Shown: positions 40,405 through 49,470 of the stretch, in pieces
How positions within the stretch are numbered: the stretch's first letter is position 1
Layout of the letters: each line of letters begins with the position of its first letter
Assembly (NCBI RefSeq): GCF_014837045.1
Contig: NZ_JACSPR010000006.1
Coordinates: 163,484-227,483, forward strand
DNA from: Corynebacterium gallinarum
GTDB lineage: Bacteria > Actinomycetota > Actinomycetes > Mycobacteriales > Mycobacteriaceae
DNA length: 64,000 nucleotides
Reading direction: 5' to 3'
The notes under the pieces: model-generated
The model's input: only the letters and a program-made list of their open reading frames with translations
Database searches by the model: none
What the model was told of the DNA's origin: nothing
Position numbers and translations under genes: made by a program

Positions 40405-41258
40405 ACCAGACCCCGCACGGTGTTGAGGGGGGCGATGTCACCGGCGATCGCGGCGGTCATGTGCAGCACATCGCGGGTGTCGGCGACCTCGTGGACGCGG
40501 AACGCGGCGCACCCCCGGGCCGCCGCCCAGGCCGTTGCGGCCAGCGTTCCGGCAACGCGCTTGTCGACGGGCCGATCCACCGTCTCCCCGATGAAATCCT
40601 TGTTACTCAAGGCCATGAGCACCGGCCAGCCGGTGGCCACGATCTCCTCGATGCGGCGCAGCAGCTCCAGTCCGTGGAAGGTGTTCTTGCCGAAATCATG
40701 GGTGGGATCGATGAAGATCCGCTCCTCCGGCACCCCGGCGCGCACCGCCTTCTCCGCCAGCAAGGTGGTCTCCCGGATGACGTCGGCGACAATGTCATCG
40801 AAGTGGACCCGGTAGGGCCTGGTCCGTGGCATGACACCACCCGTGTGGGAGCAGACATATCCCACGCGGTGTTGGCCCGCGACCTCGAGGAGTTCGGGAT
40901 CGTGGCCCGCCCAGGTGTCATTGACCAGGGTGGCACCTGCCTGGATGGCCACATCCGCCACGTCTGAGCGCCAGGTGTCCACGGAGATGTGGATGTCGGG
41001 GAAACGTCGGTGCACGGCGGCGATGGTGGGTACCACCCGGTCGATCTCCTCCTGTGCGGAGACGAACTCCCCCGGTCCCGCCTTGACCCCACCGATGTCG
41101 ATGATCCCGGCACCCTGTTCGATGACGGTGGCCACCCGCTCCAGCGCGGCGGTGTCCTCGAAGGTGGCACCCCTGTCATAGAAGGAATCCGGGGTGCGGT
41201 TGACGATGGCCATGATCACCGGCAGATCCCCGGTGGCGTAGGCGGAGGGAAAACTCAT
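40401..41258 (-). CDS. folP2: Dihydropteroate synthase homologue FolP2
   Basis: 285 aa from ATG 41258 (MSFPSAYATGDLPVIMAIVNRTPDSFYD), with a TACATT -10 six nt upstream, so probably leaderless. TIM barrel with MAIVNRTPDSF, IDIGGVKAGPG and VNDTWAGHD motifs. Position between the LOG gene and gpgS marks it as FolP2; the mycobacterial FolP2 has no demonstrated DHPS activity and FolP1 makes folate, so its true reaction is open. DIGGVKAGPG differs from DIGGES-type FolP1 motifs. Confidence 0.9.
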   Translation of the reverse strand: MSFPSAYATGDLPVIMAIVNRTPDSFYDRGATFEDTAALERVATVIEQGAGIIDIGGVKAGPGEFVSAQEEIDRVVPTIAAVHRRFPDIHISVDTWRSDVADVAIQAGATLVNDTWAGHDPELLEVAGQHRVGYVCSHTGGVMPRTRPYRVHFDDIVADVIRETTLLAEKAVRAGVPEERIFIDPTHDFGKNTFHGLELLRRIEEIVATGWPVLMALSNKDFIGETVDRPVDKRVAGTLAATAWAAARGCAAFRVHEVADTRDVLHMTAAIAGDIAPLNTVRGLV

Positions 41259-41277
41259 AGGACTAATGTAGCGCCGA

Positions 41278-42060
41278 CTAGTTGTGGCGGCGTGCCACGT
41301 CCAGCCCCGCGTGTGCCTCCACGATGAAGTGGACGGCCTCGTCGACATCATCGGTGACCAGAACGCGGTCGATGTCCTCCTGGGAGATCATGCCATCGGC
41401 GACCAGACGGCCCCTGATCCAGTCGAGCAGACCCGCCCAGAATTCGGTGCCGATGAGCACGATCGGGAAGTTGGTCACCTTGCCGGTCTGGACCATGCAC
41501 AGCACCTCGAAGAGCTCATCCAGGGTGCCGTAACCACCGGGGAGACAGACGAAGGCCTGGGAGTATTTGAGGAACATGGTCTTGCGGGCGAAGAAGTACC
41601 TGAAGTTCAGGCCCAGGTCCACATACGGGTTGAGGCGCTGCTCATGGGGCAGTTCGATGCCCAGGCCCACGCTGAGCCCGCCCGCCTCGCAGGCACCCTT
41701 GTTGGGGGCTTCCATCAGGCCAGGCCCGCCGCCGGTGACCACCGCGTATTCCGCTGCGGCGAGTTTCTCACCCAGCTCCACCCCCGCCTTGTAGTAGGGG
41801 TGCTCCTCCTTGATGCGGGCGGAACCGAAGACGGTGACGGCCTTGGGCATCTCATGGAGGGCATCGAAACCGGCGACGAACTCGCCCTGGATGCGCAGAA
41901 CACGCCACGGGTCGGCGTGTTTCCAGTCATGGTCGGCCCGCATCTCCAGCAGGCGCTGATCGAAGGTGCTGCCCTCGGGCTGGGTTTCCGGCTTCCTGCG
42001 GAGCACGGGCCCGACGAGCAGGCGGTTCTTATCTTCGTCCGGGGTTTTGTGGGGAGCCAT
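41278..42060 (-). CDS. LOG-family Rossmann protein (TIGR00730 type)
   Basis: 260 aa from ATG 42060, set by AGGAGG 7 nt upstream. VTGGGPGLMEAPNKGA (about 116-131) and LPGGYGTLDELFEVL (about 187-201) are the PGGxGTxxE and nucleotide motifs of LOG phosphoribohydrolases, which release cytokinin-type bases from nucleotides; some relatives act on other nucleotides. Directly upstream of folP2. Confidence 0.93.
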   Translation of the reverse strand: MAPHKTPDEDKNRLLVGPVLRRKPETQPEGSTFDQRLLEMRADHDWKHADPWRVLRIQGEFVAGFDALHEMPKAVTVFGSARIKEEHPYYKAGVELGEKLAAAEYAVVTGGGPGLMEAPNKGACEAGGLSVGLGIELPHEQRLNPYVDLGLNFRYFFARKTMFLKYSQAFVCLPGGYGTLDELFEVLCMVQTGKVTNFPIVLIGTEFWAGLLDWIRGRLVADGMISQEDIDRVLVTDDVDEAVHFIVEAHAGLDVARRHN

Positions 42061-42127
42061 GGTATGACCTCCTGATCGGCTTCGTGATGGACTATCCACG
42101 ATAACCGCTGAACCTCACCTGCGCTGA

Positions 42128-43285
42128 TCAGGAGGTCAGATACGTGTGCAGGATCTCTGCCACCCCGGTGATCTGCTCCACCGGGCACTGTTCATCGCGC
42201 TTGTGGGCATAGGAGGGATCCCCGGAACCGAAGTTGAGGGCGGGTACCCCCATCGCGGAGAAGCGGGACACATCGGTCCAGCCGAATTTCGCCCGCACCC
42301 GGTCTCGTCCGACCGCCTCCACCAGACCCGCGGTGACCTCCAGGTCAAGGCCCGGGAGGGCACCACCGGCGGCGTCGTCAAGCACCCAGGTGATCCCCGG
42401 GGTCTCCTCCAACCCGAGCACGTCGACCACGTGGCGGGCCGCCTGCTCCGCCGTCCGGTTGGGGGCGAAACGGAAGTTGATGTTCATCCAGGCCTCGTCG
42501 GGGATGACGTTGTTGGCCACCCCCGCCTCCACCCAGACGATGTTGAGGCCCTCGCGGTAGGTGAGGCCGTCGATGATCACATCCTGGTGCCCGTAGTCCC
42601 CGACCCTGGCCATGACGGGGGTGAGTTTGTGGATGGCGTTGTCCCCCAGCCACCCGCGGGCACTGTGGGCGCGGGTGCCGTGGGCGGTGACCCGGATGCG
42701 CAGATTGCCCTGGCATCCCGCCTCGATCCAGGCGCCGGTCGGCTCCCCCAGCAGCGCCAGATCCCCCGCCAGCCACTCCGGGTGGTCTCGCTGGATGTGG
42801 CCCAGGCCGTTGCGGTGGTATTGGACCTCCTCGCATTCATAGGCGATGAAGGTGAGATCCCGGGTGAGTTGTTCCTGCCCGGTACCCGCCAGACGCGCGA
42901 AGGTGTGCAGGTAGACCGCGAGACCGGATTTCATGTCCACGGTGCCACAGCCGTACAAAGTGTCCACGCCGTCGGCATTGGGGGCACGGTGGCCGGGGAC
43001 GTTGTCGGCGATCGGAACGGTATCCAGATGGCCGGCCAGAATCACCCGTCCGGGCAGGTTGAGGTGGGTGCGCGCCAGGACATTGTTGTTAAAACGCAGT
43101 ATCTCCACACCGGGCAGATTCAGGTTACGTAGGCTGGCCTCAATGGCATCCGCGATCAGCGTTTCCTGCCCGGAGGGGCTGGGGATGTCCACCAGGTCCG
43201 CGGTCAGCGTGACGGGATCGCCGAGCAGATCGAGGGTGGGTAGAGCCGGATCACGTTCGGAGGGTGGCGTCGATACTTGTTCCAT
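42128..43285 (-). CDS. dapE: Succinyl-diaminopimelate desuccinylase DapE
   Basis: 385 aa M20 metallopeptidase-fold enzyme. It removes succinate to give LL-diaminopimelate for lysine and peptidoglycan. AGHLDTVP (metal His and catalytic Asp), GCGTVDMKSG (bridging Asp) and YECEEV (Glu pair) are visible. TAATCT lies 6 nt before the ATG, suggesting a leaderless start. Divergent from the first dapD paralogue. Confidence 0.95.
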   Translation of the reverse strand: MEQVSTPPSERDPALPTLDLLGDPVTLTADLVDIPSPSGQETLIADAIEASLRNLNLPGVEILRFNNNVLARTHLNLPGRVILAGHLDTVPIADNVPGHRAPNADGVDTLYGCGTVDMKSGLAVYLHTFARLAGTGQEQLTRDLTFIAYECEEVQYHRNGLGHIQRDHPEWLAGDLALLGEPTGAWIEAGCQGNLRIRVTAHGTRAHSARGWLGDNAIHKLTPVMARVGDYGHQDVIIDGLTYREGLNIVWVEAGVANNVIPDEAWMNINFRFAPNRTAEQAARHVVDVLGLEETPGITWVLDDAAGGALPGLDLEVTAGLVEAVGRDRVRAKFGWTDVSRFSAMGVPALNFGSGDPSYAHKRDEQCPVEQITGVAEILHTYLTS

Positions 43286-43291
43286 GCCATA

Positions 43292-43297
43292 AGATTA
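43292..43297 (-). promoter_or_regulatory. -10 element for leaderless dapE
   Basis: Minus strand TAATCT, six nt, ATG of dapE. The 50-bp divergent gap to the dapD paralogue leaves little room for other signals. Confidence 0.5.
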
Positions 43298-43335
43298 CAA
43301 ATCGACAGCCAATCACAACAGTGTGGAAAGTATGA

Positions 43336-44424
43336 GTGGTCATGTATTCAATGGTGAACGCAACCAATGCTGCCCCCGGCCAGGCAGACGTCAACGGGGC
43401 CGTCGGACGCAGGGGCGCGGTGGGACTCGGCATTGCGAACATCGCCATGGACGGCACCGTCCTGGACACCTGGTACCCCGATCCCGCACTCGTCGACCCC
43501 GACACCTGGAGCCAGCCCTATCCCCTGGAGACCGGCACGGTGCGTCTCGGTGCCCGCGAACTGACCCCCAGGATGCTGCAGCTGGTCAAACTCGATGAGG
43601 ACCGACTGGTGGAGCAGGTTGCCGTGCGCACCATCATCGAGGACCTCGAGGCACCGCCCCGCGACGCCCACGATGTCTACCTGCGCCTGCATCTGCTCTC
43701 CCACCGCCTGGTGCGCCCGCATGAGCTGCACATGTCCGAAACCCTGAACATGCTGTCCAACGTGGTGTGGACCAACAAGGGCCCGTGCCTGCCGGACAAC
43801 TTCGAATGGGTCCGTGCCGCCCTGCGCTCCCGCGGCCTGATCCATGTCTACTGTGTGGACCGTCTGCCCCGCATGGTCGACTATGTGGTGCCCTACGGTG
43901 TGCGCATCTCCGAGGCGGAACGTGTGCGCCTGGGTGCATACCTGGCCCCGGGCACCTCGGTGCTGCGTGAGGGATTCGTCTCCTTCAACTCCGGCACCCT
44001 GGGTGCGGCGAAGGTGGAGGGGCGCCTGTCCTCCGGCGTGGTCGTCGGGGCACGGTCCGAGATCGGCCTGTCCTCCACCGTGATGTCCCCACGTGATTCC
44101 GATGGGCGTCGCCTCTACCTGGGTATCGGCGAGGACTGCACCTTCGGCGTGAGCTCTGGTGTCATCGGTGTCTCCCTCGGTGACAACTGCCATGTGGGCA
44201 ACAACATCGTCCTGGACTGCGACACCCCCATCTGGTTCCCCGAAGCCGAGGAGGAACGCACCGTCAAGGACATCGAGGGCGAGTCGAACTGGTCGATCAA
44301 ACGGGAGAAGGGGTTCCACGAGCCGGTGGCCCGCCGCATCCCGCCCCGCACCCGGCCTGGCACCCGTTCTGAGAGCCAGTCTGGCACCCAGCCGGGCAGC
44401 ACCGACCGCCAGGCCTCCCACTAG
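43336..44424 (+). CDS. dapD2: DapD paralogue (tetrahydrodipicolinate succinylase-like), long form
   Basis: 362 aa from GTG 43336; ATG 43342 or 43351 are possible starts. Middle and C-terminus form the left-handed beta-helix of DapD (LGAYLAPGTSVLREGFVSFNSGTLG.., KVEGRLSSGVVVG..). It shares VVWTN..GPC, PRMVDYV and EGFxxFN with the second copy at 45973. It differs by an insertion after SSTVMSP, a more hydrophobic end (IWFPEAEEERTVKD) and a 45-residue Arg/Ser/Pro tail. Corresponds to the second DapD-like gene of C. glutamicum next to dapE; its own activity is uncertain. Confidence 0.85.
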   Translation: MVMYSMVNATNAAPGQADVNGAVGRRGAVGLGIANIAMDGTVLDTWYPDPALVDPDTWSQPYPLETGTVRLGARELTPRMLQLVKLDEDRLVEQVAVRTIIEDLEAPPRDAHDVYLRLHLLSHRLVRPHELHMSETLNMLSNVVWTNKGPCLPDNFEWVRAALRSRGLIHVYCVDRLPRMVDYVVPYGVRISEAERVRLGAYLAPGTSVLREGFVSFNSGTLGAAKVEGRLSSGVVVGARSEIGLSSTVMSPRDSDGRRLYLGIGEDCTFGVSSGVIGVSLGDNCHVGNNIVLDCDTPIWFPEAEEERTVKDIEGESNWSIKREKGFHEPVARRIPPRTRPGTRSESQSGTQPGSTDRQASH

Positions 44425-44495
44425 CCCATCACCACCCGGTCCCCGGCAGGGCACTCGTTTCGTGAATACGTAAACAGACGTTTACGGTTGAGAGC

Positions 44496-45956
44496 ATGGC
44501 AATGAGTGAAGTTCCCGCGGCAGCTCAACCCGGTGCTGCCCCCGGAACATCTGAGACGACATCTGATACGAATCCAAGACGGGAACTGGGCACTGGTCTG
44601 CGGACCCGACACCTGACCATGATGGGCCTGGGATCCGCCATCGGAGCCGGGCTCTTCCTGGGCACCGGTGTGGGTATCCGGGCCGCCGGGCCGGCGGTGC
44701 TGCTGGCCTATATCGCTGCCGGTGTGATCGTGGTGCTGGTCATGCAGATGCTGGGTGAGATGGCCGCCGCCCGACCGCATTCGGGCAGTTTCTCCAAATA
44801 CGCCGAGGACGCCTTCGGGCACTGGGCGGGCTTCTCCCTGGGCTGGTTGTACTGGTTCATGCTCATCATGGTCATGGGCGCGGAGATGACCGGTGCCGCG
44901 GCGATCATGGGGGCCTGGTTCGGGGTGGATCCCTGGATACCGGCCCTGGTGTGCGTGGTGTTCTTCGCGATTGTGAACCTGGCGGCCGTGCGCGGATTCG
45001 GTGAGTTCGAGTACTGGTTCGCCTTCATCAAGGTTGCCGTGATCATCGTGTTCCTCATCGTCGGTGTCGGCCTGATCTTCGGTCTGCTGCCCGGTTCCAC
45101 CTTCGTGGGCACCAGCAACTTCATCGGGGATCACGGGTTCATGCCCAATGGGCTCTCCGGTGTGGCCGCGGGTCTGCTCGCCGTGGCGTTCGCCTTCGGC
45201 GGCATTGAGATCGTCACCATCGCGGCGGCGGAATCCGATCAGCCCCGGCGTGCAATCTCCCTGGCGGTGCGCGCCGTGATCTGGCGTATCTCCCTGTTCT
45301 ATCTGGGGTCCGTCCTGGTGATCACGTTCCTCATGCCGTATGAATCCATCGACAACGCCGAGACCGCCGCCGAATCGCCCTTCACCCGGATCCTGGACAT
45401 GGCCAACATCCCGGGTGCCGTGGGTCTGATGGAGGCGGTGATCGTGCTCGCGCTGCTGTCGGCCTTCAATGCGCAGATCTACGCCACCTCCCGTCTGGTG
45501 TTCGCGATGTCCCGCAACCAGGATGCCCCGCGGGTCTTCTCGGGGTTGAGCAGGAGTGGGGTGCCCACCGCGGCGGTGCTGTTGTCGATGTTCTTCGCCT
45601 TCGTCTCCGTGGCGCTGCAGTATGTCAACCCGGCCGGCCTGCTGGACTTCCTCCTCAATGCCGTGGGTGGCTGTCTGCTGGTGGTGTGGGCGATGATCGC
45701 CCTGTCCCAGCTGAAGCTGCGGCCTGAGTTGGAACGCAACGGGGAGATCTCGACCGTGAAGATGTGGGCCCATCCGTGGCTGGGCATCCTCACCCTGGTG
45801 CTGCTCGCCGGGCTCGTACTGCTCATGCTCGGTGATGAGGGTTCACGGTCGCAGGTGTTCTCCGTGGTGATTGTCTACGGCTTCCTGGTGGCACTGTCCT
45901 TCACCACCACCCGCAGCCCCCTGCGGAAAAAGCAGACTGGACTGATAGACCGATAG
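44496..45956 (+). CDS. Amino-acid permease of the APC family (AroP-like)
   Basis: 486 aa, about 12 membrane segments. LRTRHLTMMGLGSAIGAGLFLGTGVGI (helix 1 with the unwound GxG substrate loop) and the ETAGFE-equivalent region are of the AAT type that carries aromatic and other neutral amino acids by proton symport. In C. glutamicum the gene here, between the two dapD genes, is annotated aroP. Substrate not provable from sequence. Confidence 0.85.
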   Translation: MAMSEVPAAAQPGAAPGTSETTSDTNPRRELGTGLRTRHLTMMGLGSAIGAGLFLGTGVGIRAAGPAVLLAYIAAGVIVVLVMQMLGEMAAARPHSGSFSKYAEDAFGHWAGFSLGWLYWFMLIMVMGAEMTGAAAIMGAWFGVDPWIPALVCVVFFAIVNLAAVRGFGEFEYWFAFIKVAVIIVFLIVGVGLIFGLLPGSTFVGTSNFIGDHGFMPNGLSGVAAGLLAVAFAFGGIEIVTIAAAESDQPRRAISLAVRAVIWRISLFYLGSVLVITFLMPYESIDNAETAAESPFTRILDMANIPGAVGLMEAVIVLALLSAFNAQIYATSRLVFAMSRNQDAPRVFSGLSRSGVPTAAVLLSMFFAFVSVALQYVNPAGLLDFLLNAVGGCLLVVWAMIALSQLKLRPELERNGEISTVKMWAHPWLGILTLVLLAGLVLLMLGDEGSRSQVFSVVIVYGFLVALSFTTTRSPLRKKQTGLIDR

Positions 45957-45972
45957 AAATTAGTGTGGTGGC

Positions 45973-46887
45973 ATGACTTCAGCTTCCGCAACCGGAATTG
46001 CCACCACAACCACCACCGGGGACATCCTCGATGTCTGGTACCCGGCCCCCACCCTGGGCGCGGCCGGGGACCACACCACCGATGCCCTGCTTGATCCCCT
46101 CACCGGCGAGGATCCCGACCGCGGAGTCACCCGCACCGTCATCCACACCCGGATTGCTGATCTCGATGCCCCACCCGCCGACACCGCCGATGCGTGGCTG
46201 CGGCTGCACCTGCTCTCCCACCGATTGGTCAAGCCCCACGGCATGAATCTGGACGGGATCTTCGGCCTGCTGCACAATGTGGTGTGGACCAACTTCGGCC
46301 CGTGCGCCGTGGAGGGCTTCGACCTGACCCGCGCTCGGCTGTCCCGCCGGGGCCCGGTCACGGTGTACTCGGTGGATAAATTCCCCCGCATGGTCGACTA
46401 CGTCCTGCCCTCGGGTGTGCGCATCGGTGACGCCGACCGTGTCCGCCTCGGCGCCCACCTCGCGGAGGGCACCACCGTCATGCATGAGGGCTTCATCAAC
46501 TTCAACGCCGGCACACTCGGCCATTCCATGGTGGAGGGACGCATCTCGGCGGGTGTCACCGTCGGCGACGGCACGGATGTGGGCGGGGGTGCCTCCATCA
46601 TGGGCACGCTCTCCGGGGGCGGCGAACACGTCATCAGCCTCGGGCAGCGCTGCCTGCTGGGCGCAAACTCGGGCTGCGGCATTCCCCTGGGCGATGACTG
46701 CATCATCGAGGCCGGGCTCTATATCACCGCCGGCACGAAGGTGCTTATCGACGGCGCGACCGTCAAGGCGCACACCCTCGCGGGGCGCAGCGGCCTGGTC
46801 TTCCGACGCAACTCCACCACCGGTGCGGTGGAGGCAGTACCCAACACCAGCGTGGTTGCGCTCAACACCGCACTGCACGCCAACTGA
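45973..46887 (+). CDS. dapD: Tetrahydrodipicolinate N-succinyltransferase DapD
   Basis: 304 aa. Trimeric beta-helix enzyme that adds succinyl from succinyl-CoA to tetrahydrodipicolinate in the succinylase branch of lysine synthesis. [35 protein letters not shown] contains the catalytic Glu region and substrate loop; hexapeptide repeats continue to [17 protein letters not shown] precedes the ATG by 6 nt (leaderless). Compared with the paralogue at 43336 it has the standard length, so this is the likely housekeeping enzyme. Confidence 0.93.
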   Translation: MTSASATGIATTTTTGDILDVWYPAPTLGAAGDHTTDALLDPLTGEDPDRGVTRTVIHTRIADLDAPPADTADAWLRLHLLSHRLVKPHGMNLDGIFGLLHNVVWTNFGPCAVEGFDLTRARLSRRGPVTVYSVDKFPRMVDYVLPSGVRIGDADRVRLGAHLAEGTTVMHEGFINFNAGTLGHSMVEGRISAGVTVGDGTDVGGGASIMGTLSGGGEHVISLGQRCLLGANSGCGIPLGDDCIIEAGLYITAGTKVLIDGATVKAHTLAGRSGLVFRRNSTTGAVEAVPNTSVVALNTALHAN

Positions 46888-46908
46888 CGCACCTCCCCTG
46901 GTGGGGTC

Positions 46909-47517
46909 CTAGTGGGGTGCGACCTCCTGGACGATGACCGTCTTCGGCTTCCGGAACGCCCAGTACTTGTTGACAATGAAGTTGACCGGCATGGAGATCA
47001 GGATGGAGATCGTCAGTGCCCAGTAGAACTTGGTGCGCAGGCCGGTGGAGTCATCGAAGATCTCGGAGGACAACGCGATCGGCGAGGTCGGGTTCATCAG
47101 CAGCGTGGTGACCACCTGACTGACCACAAAGGCCACCAGGCCGGTGGCCAGGAAGGGGAAGAAACCACGCCACCAGGAGCGCATGTTGATCATCTTGAAG
47201 GTCCACATGCGGTTGAGCTGGTAGTTCCAGATGTTGGCCACGAGGAAGGCGATGGTCATGAACACGTGGTACCAGCGGATGTGGAAATCGGTGCCCAGCA
47301 GGTTCATGAAGGGATCGTGCTCCGAGATGCCCGCGGTCCATCCGGCGATCTTCTTGGACAGCGCCGCGACAGCGAGGTTGACGATGGTGCCGGAACCACC
47401 CACCAGTCCGAATTTGATGAACTGGCGGCTGGTTGCGTGCACGCGTGTGCCCCACCCACTCTTCTCGGAACTCAACGCGCCTCTTCTCTTATCAACACTC
47501 TCACATTGAGAAACCAA
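46909..47517 (-). CDS. GtrA-family membrane protein
   Basis: 202 aa, four membrane segments (about 33-52, 83-103, 119-139 and 168-187). FIKFGLVGGSGTIVNLAV and VANIWNYQLNRMWTF are the GtrA signatures. Such proteins help flip or place prenyl-linked sugars for cell-wall polysaccharides such as arabinogalactan. The long N-terminal part before residue 25 may not be translated; a start further in is possible. Confidence 0.88.
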   Translation of the reverse strand: MVSQCESVDKRRGALSSEKSGWGTRVHATSRQFIKFGLVGGSGTIVNLAVAALSKKIAGWTAGISEHDPFMNLLGTDFHIRWYHVFMTIAFLVANIWNYQLNRMWTFKMINMRSWWRGFFPFLATGLVAFVVSQVVTTLLMNPTSPIALSSEIFDDSTGLRTKFYWALTISILISMPVNFIVNKYWAFRKPKTVIVQEVAPH

Positions 47518-47551
47518 TTCTAGTCCCCCGCCGGGGGGATCAGGAAACCAC

Positions 47552-48664
47552 TCACGCCAGGCGGGCGGCGGCGGCGGCGATGCGCTCGTCGGTCTCCGTC
47601 ATGGCGACCCGGACATGGCGGGTACCGCGCGGGCCGTAGAAGTCACCCGGGGCCACCAGGATGCCCCGCTCGGCCAACCAGTCCACCGTGTCCCGGCACG
47701 GTTCATCCCGGGTGGCCCACAGGTACAGGCCGGCCTCGGAATCATCGATGCGGAACCCCGCACCCAGCAGCGCCTTCATCAGCGTGGCCCGGCGGCGGGC
47801 GTAGATCAGCTTCTGCCCGGCCTCCTGATCATCATCGTTCAACGCGGCGATCATCGCCTGCTGGATCGCGTAGGGAACCATGAGGCCGAGGTTCTTGCGT
47901 GCCTCGGTCAGCTCCCCCACCAGCGCCGTATCGCCGACGATAAAACCGGCGCGGTAGGACGCCATGTTGGAGGTCTTGGAGAGAGAATGGATGGCCAGGA
48001 GATTGGTGTGGTCACCATCGCAGACACGTGGATCCAGGATGGAGACGGGCTCATTGTCATCATCCCAGCCCAGGCCCAGGTAGCACTCATCGGCGGCGAT
48101 AATCACGTCATTGTCCCGGGCCCACTCCACCACCTTGCGCAGGTGTGGCACACCGAGGACCTTGCCGGTGGGGTTGGAGGGGGAATTGATAAACATCAGG
48201 GACGGCACCTCGGGCCCCAGTTTGAGCAGGGAATCCGAGCGCAGTACCCGGGCCCCGGCAGCCACCGCCGAGACCTCATAGGTCGGGTAGGCGACCTCCG
48301 GGATGACCACGGTGTGCCCGGCCAGCCCCAGCATGAAGGGCAGCAGGGCGATGGCCTCCTTGGTGCCCACGACGGGGATGACGGAGGCGTCGACAAGCCC
48401 GGTCATGTCGTAGCGGCGCTCCAGCGCCGAGCGGATAGCGGACCGCAGTTCGGGCGTGCCGATGGTCTGTGGGTAGCCGGAGAACCCCGCGGCCTCCGAC
48501 AGTGCGATCTGGATGCCGGGGGCCACCGGATCAACCGGGGTGCCCACCGACAGGTTCACAATGCCATCCGGATGCTCACCCGCCCGCGACTTGGCGGTGG
48601 CGAGTGAGTCCCACGGGAAGTCCGGGAGGATGGTGGCTAACGGGGTGCGGGGTGTACGGGTCAT
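47552..48664 (-). CDS. dapC: N-succinyldiaminopimelate aminotransferase DapC
   Basis: 370 aa fold-type I PLP aminotransferase. INSPSNPTGKV, DECYLGLGW and HSLSKTSNMASYRAGF (PLP lysine in SLSK, about residue 221) are diagnostic. Provides the amino-transfer step between DapD and DapE. Together with dapE and dapD in this window it covers three successive steps of lysine/DAP synthesis. Follows fdxC by 11 bp, likely one operon, as in C. glutamicum. Confidence 0.93.
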   Translation of the reverse strand: MTRTPRTPLATILPDFPWDSLATAKSRAGEHPDGIVNLSVGTPVDPVAPGIQIALSEAAGFSGYPQTIGTPELRSAIRSALERRYDMTGLVDASVIPVVGTKEAIALLPFMLGLAGHTVVIPEVAYPTYEVSAVAAGARVLRSDSLLKLGPEVPSLMFINSPSNPTGKVLGVPHLRKVVEWARDNDVIIAADECYLGLGWDDDNEPVSILDPRVCDGDHTNLLAIHSLSKTSNMASYRAGFIVGDTALVGELTEARKNLGLMVPYAIQQAMIAALNDDDQEAGQKLIYARRRATLMKALLGAGFRIDDSEAGLYLWATRDEPCRDTVDWLAERGILVAPGDFYGPRGTRHVRVAMTETDERIAAAAARLA

Positions 48665-48675
48665 GAATGTAAAGA

Positions 48676-48993
48676 TTAGGCCTGTGGGGGCAGTGCCGCG
48701 ATAAGGGGGTGATCGAAATCCTGGGGGCCGAGCTTGGCCGCACCACCAGGGGATCCGAGGTCATCGAAGAATGCAGCGTTGGCATCGTTGTAGTCAATCC
48801 ACTCGTCAGGGACATCGTCCTCGTAGAAGATCGCCTCAACAGGGCAGGCCGGCTCGCAGGCACCACAGTCGACACACTCATCGGGGTGGATGTAGAGCAT
48901 GCGCTTGCCCTCGTAGATGCAGTCGACCGGGCACTCTTCAACGCAGGCACGGTCCAAGACGTCAACGCAGGGCTGTGCGATTGTGTAGGTCAT
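48676..48993 (-). CDS. fdxC: Seven-iron ferredoxin FdxC
   Basis: 105 aa. Cys pattern [17 protein letters not shown] near the N-terminus and [12 protein letters not shown] (about 40-51) bind one 3Fe-4S and one 4Fe-4S cluster, as in mycobacterial FdxC. Acidic C-terminal tail. Soluble electron carrier; partner unknown. Starts the fdxC-dapC operon. Confidence 0.95.
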   Translation of the reverse strand: MTYTIAQPCVDVLDRACVEECPVDCIYEGKRMLYIHPDECVDCGACEPACPVEAIFYEDDVPDEWIDYNDANAAFFDDLGSPGGAAKLGPQDFDHPLIAALPPQA

Positions 48994-49059
48994 TGGTACT
49001 CGAAAACTCCTGGCTTGTAATCAATGGGTGGACACGACAAACCGTGTGGCTTCATTATG

Positions 49060-49470
49060 CTACGCTCCCCGCGCCAGGGGCCAAATCCCCCCCGCTATAC
49101 CGGCGACGAGCAGCAACACCGATCGCATGTTGGACCCCAGGAGCTGATCCCCGACCGCCAGGGGCCAGATCAACAGGATGGCAAACCCGAGCAGCCACGT
49201 GAACAGGGGGATCGCCGCCACCGGTTTATTGTCGGTCCACAGCAGAGATGACCTGGTCAGAACCATATTGAAGAAGAAGGCGATGACGATGGTGTAGGGA
49301 AACGCCATCGCCGCCCCACCGGGCAGGGTGATCCAGGTGCCGAGGTAGACCACCTCGAGCAGCAGGGAGATCAGGGAGCCGAGGCTGAGCCAGAAAATGC
49401 CCCCGATCACCTCGCCCCGGGACAGACCGCGGTGAATGAAACTCCGATTACGTTCCACGGGAACTACCAC
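49060..49470 (-). CDS. Small four-helix membrane protein
   Basis: 136 aa with hydrophobic segments at about 22-44, 51-70, 85-104 and 115-132. No motif recognised; conserved position next to mshB in Corynebacteriales suggests a family protein of unknown role. Its start overlaps the end of mshB by 7 nt, so it is translated with it. Confidence 0.75.
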   Translation of the reverse strand: MVVPVERNRSFIHRGLSRGEVIGGIFWLSLGSLISLLLEVVYLGTWITLPGGAAMAFPYTIVIAFFFNMVLTRSSLLWTDNKPVAAIPLFTWLLGFAILLIWPLAVGDQLLGSNMRSVLLLVAGIAGGIWPLARGA

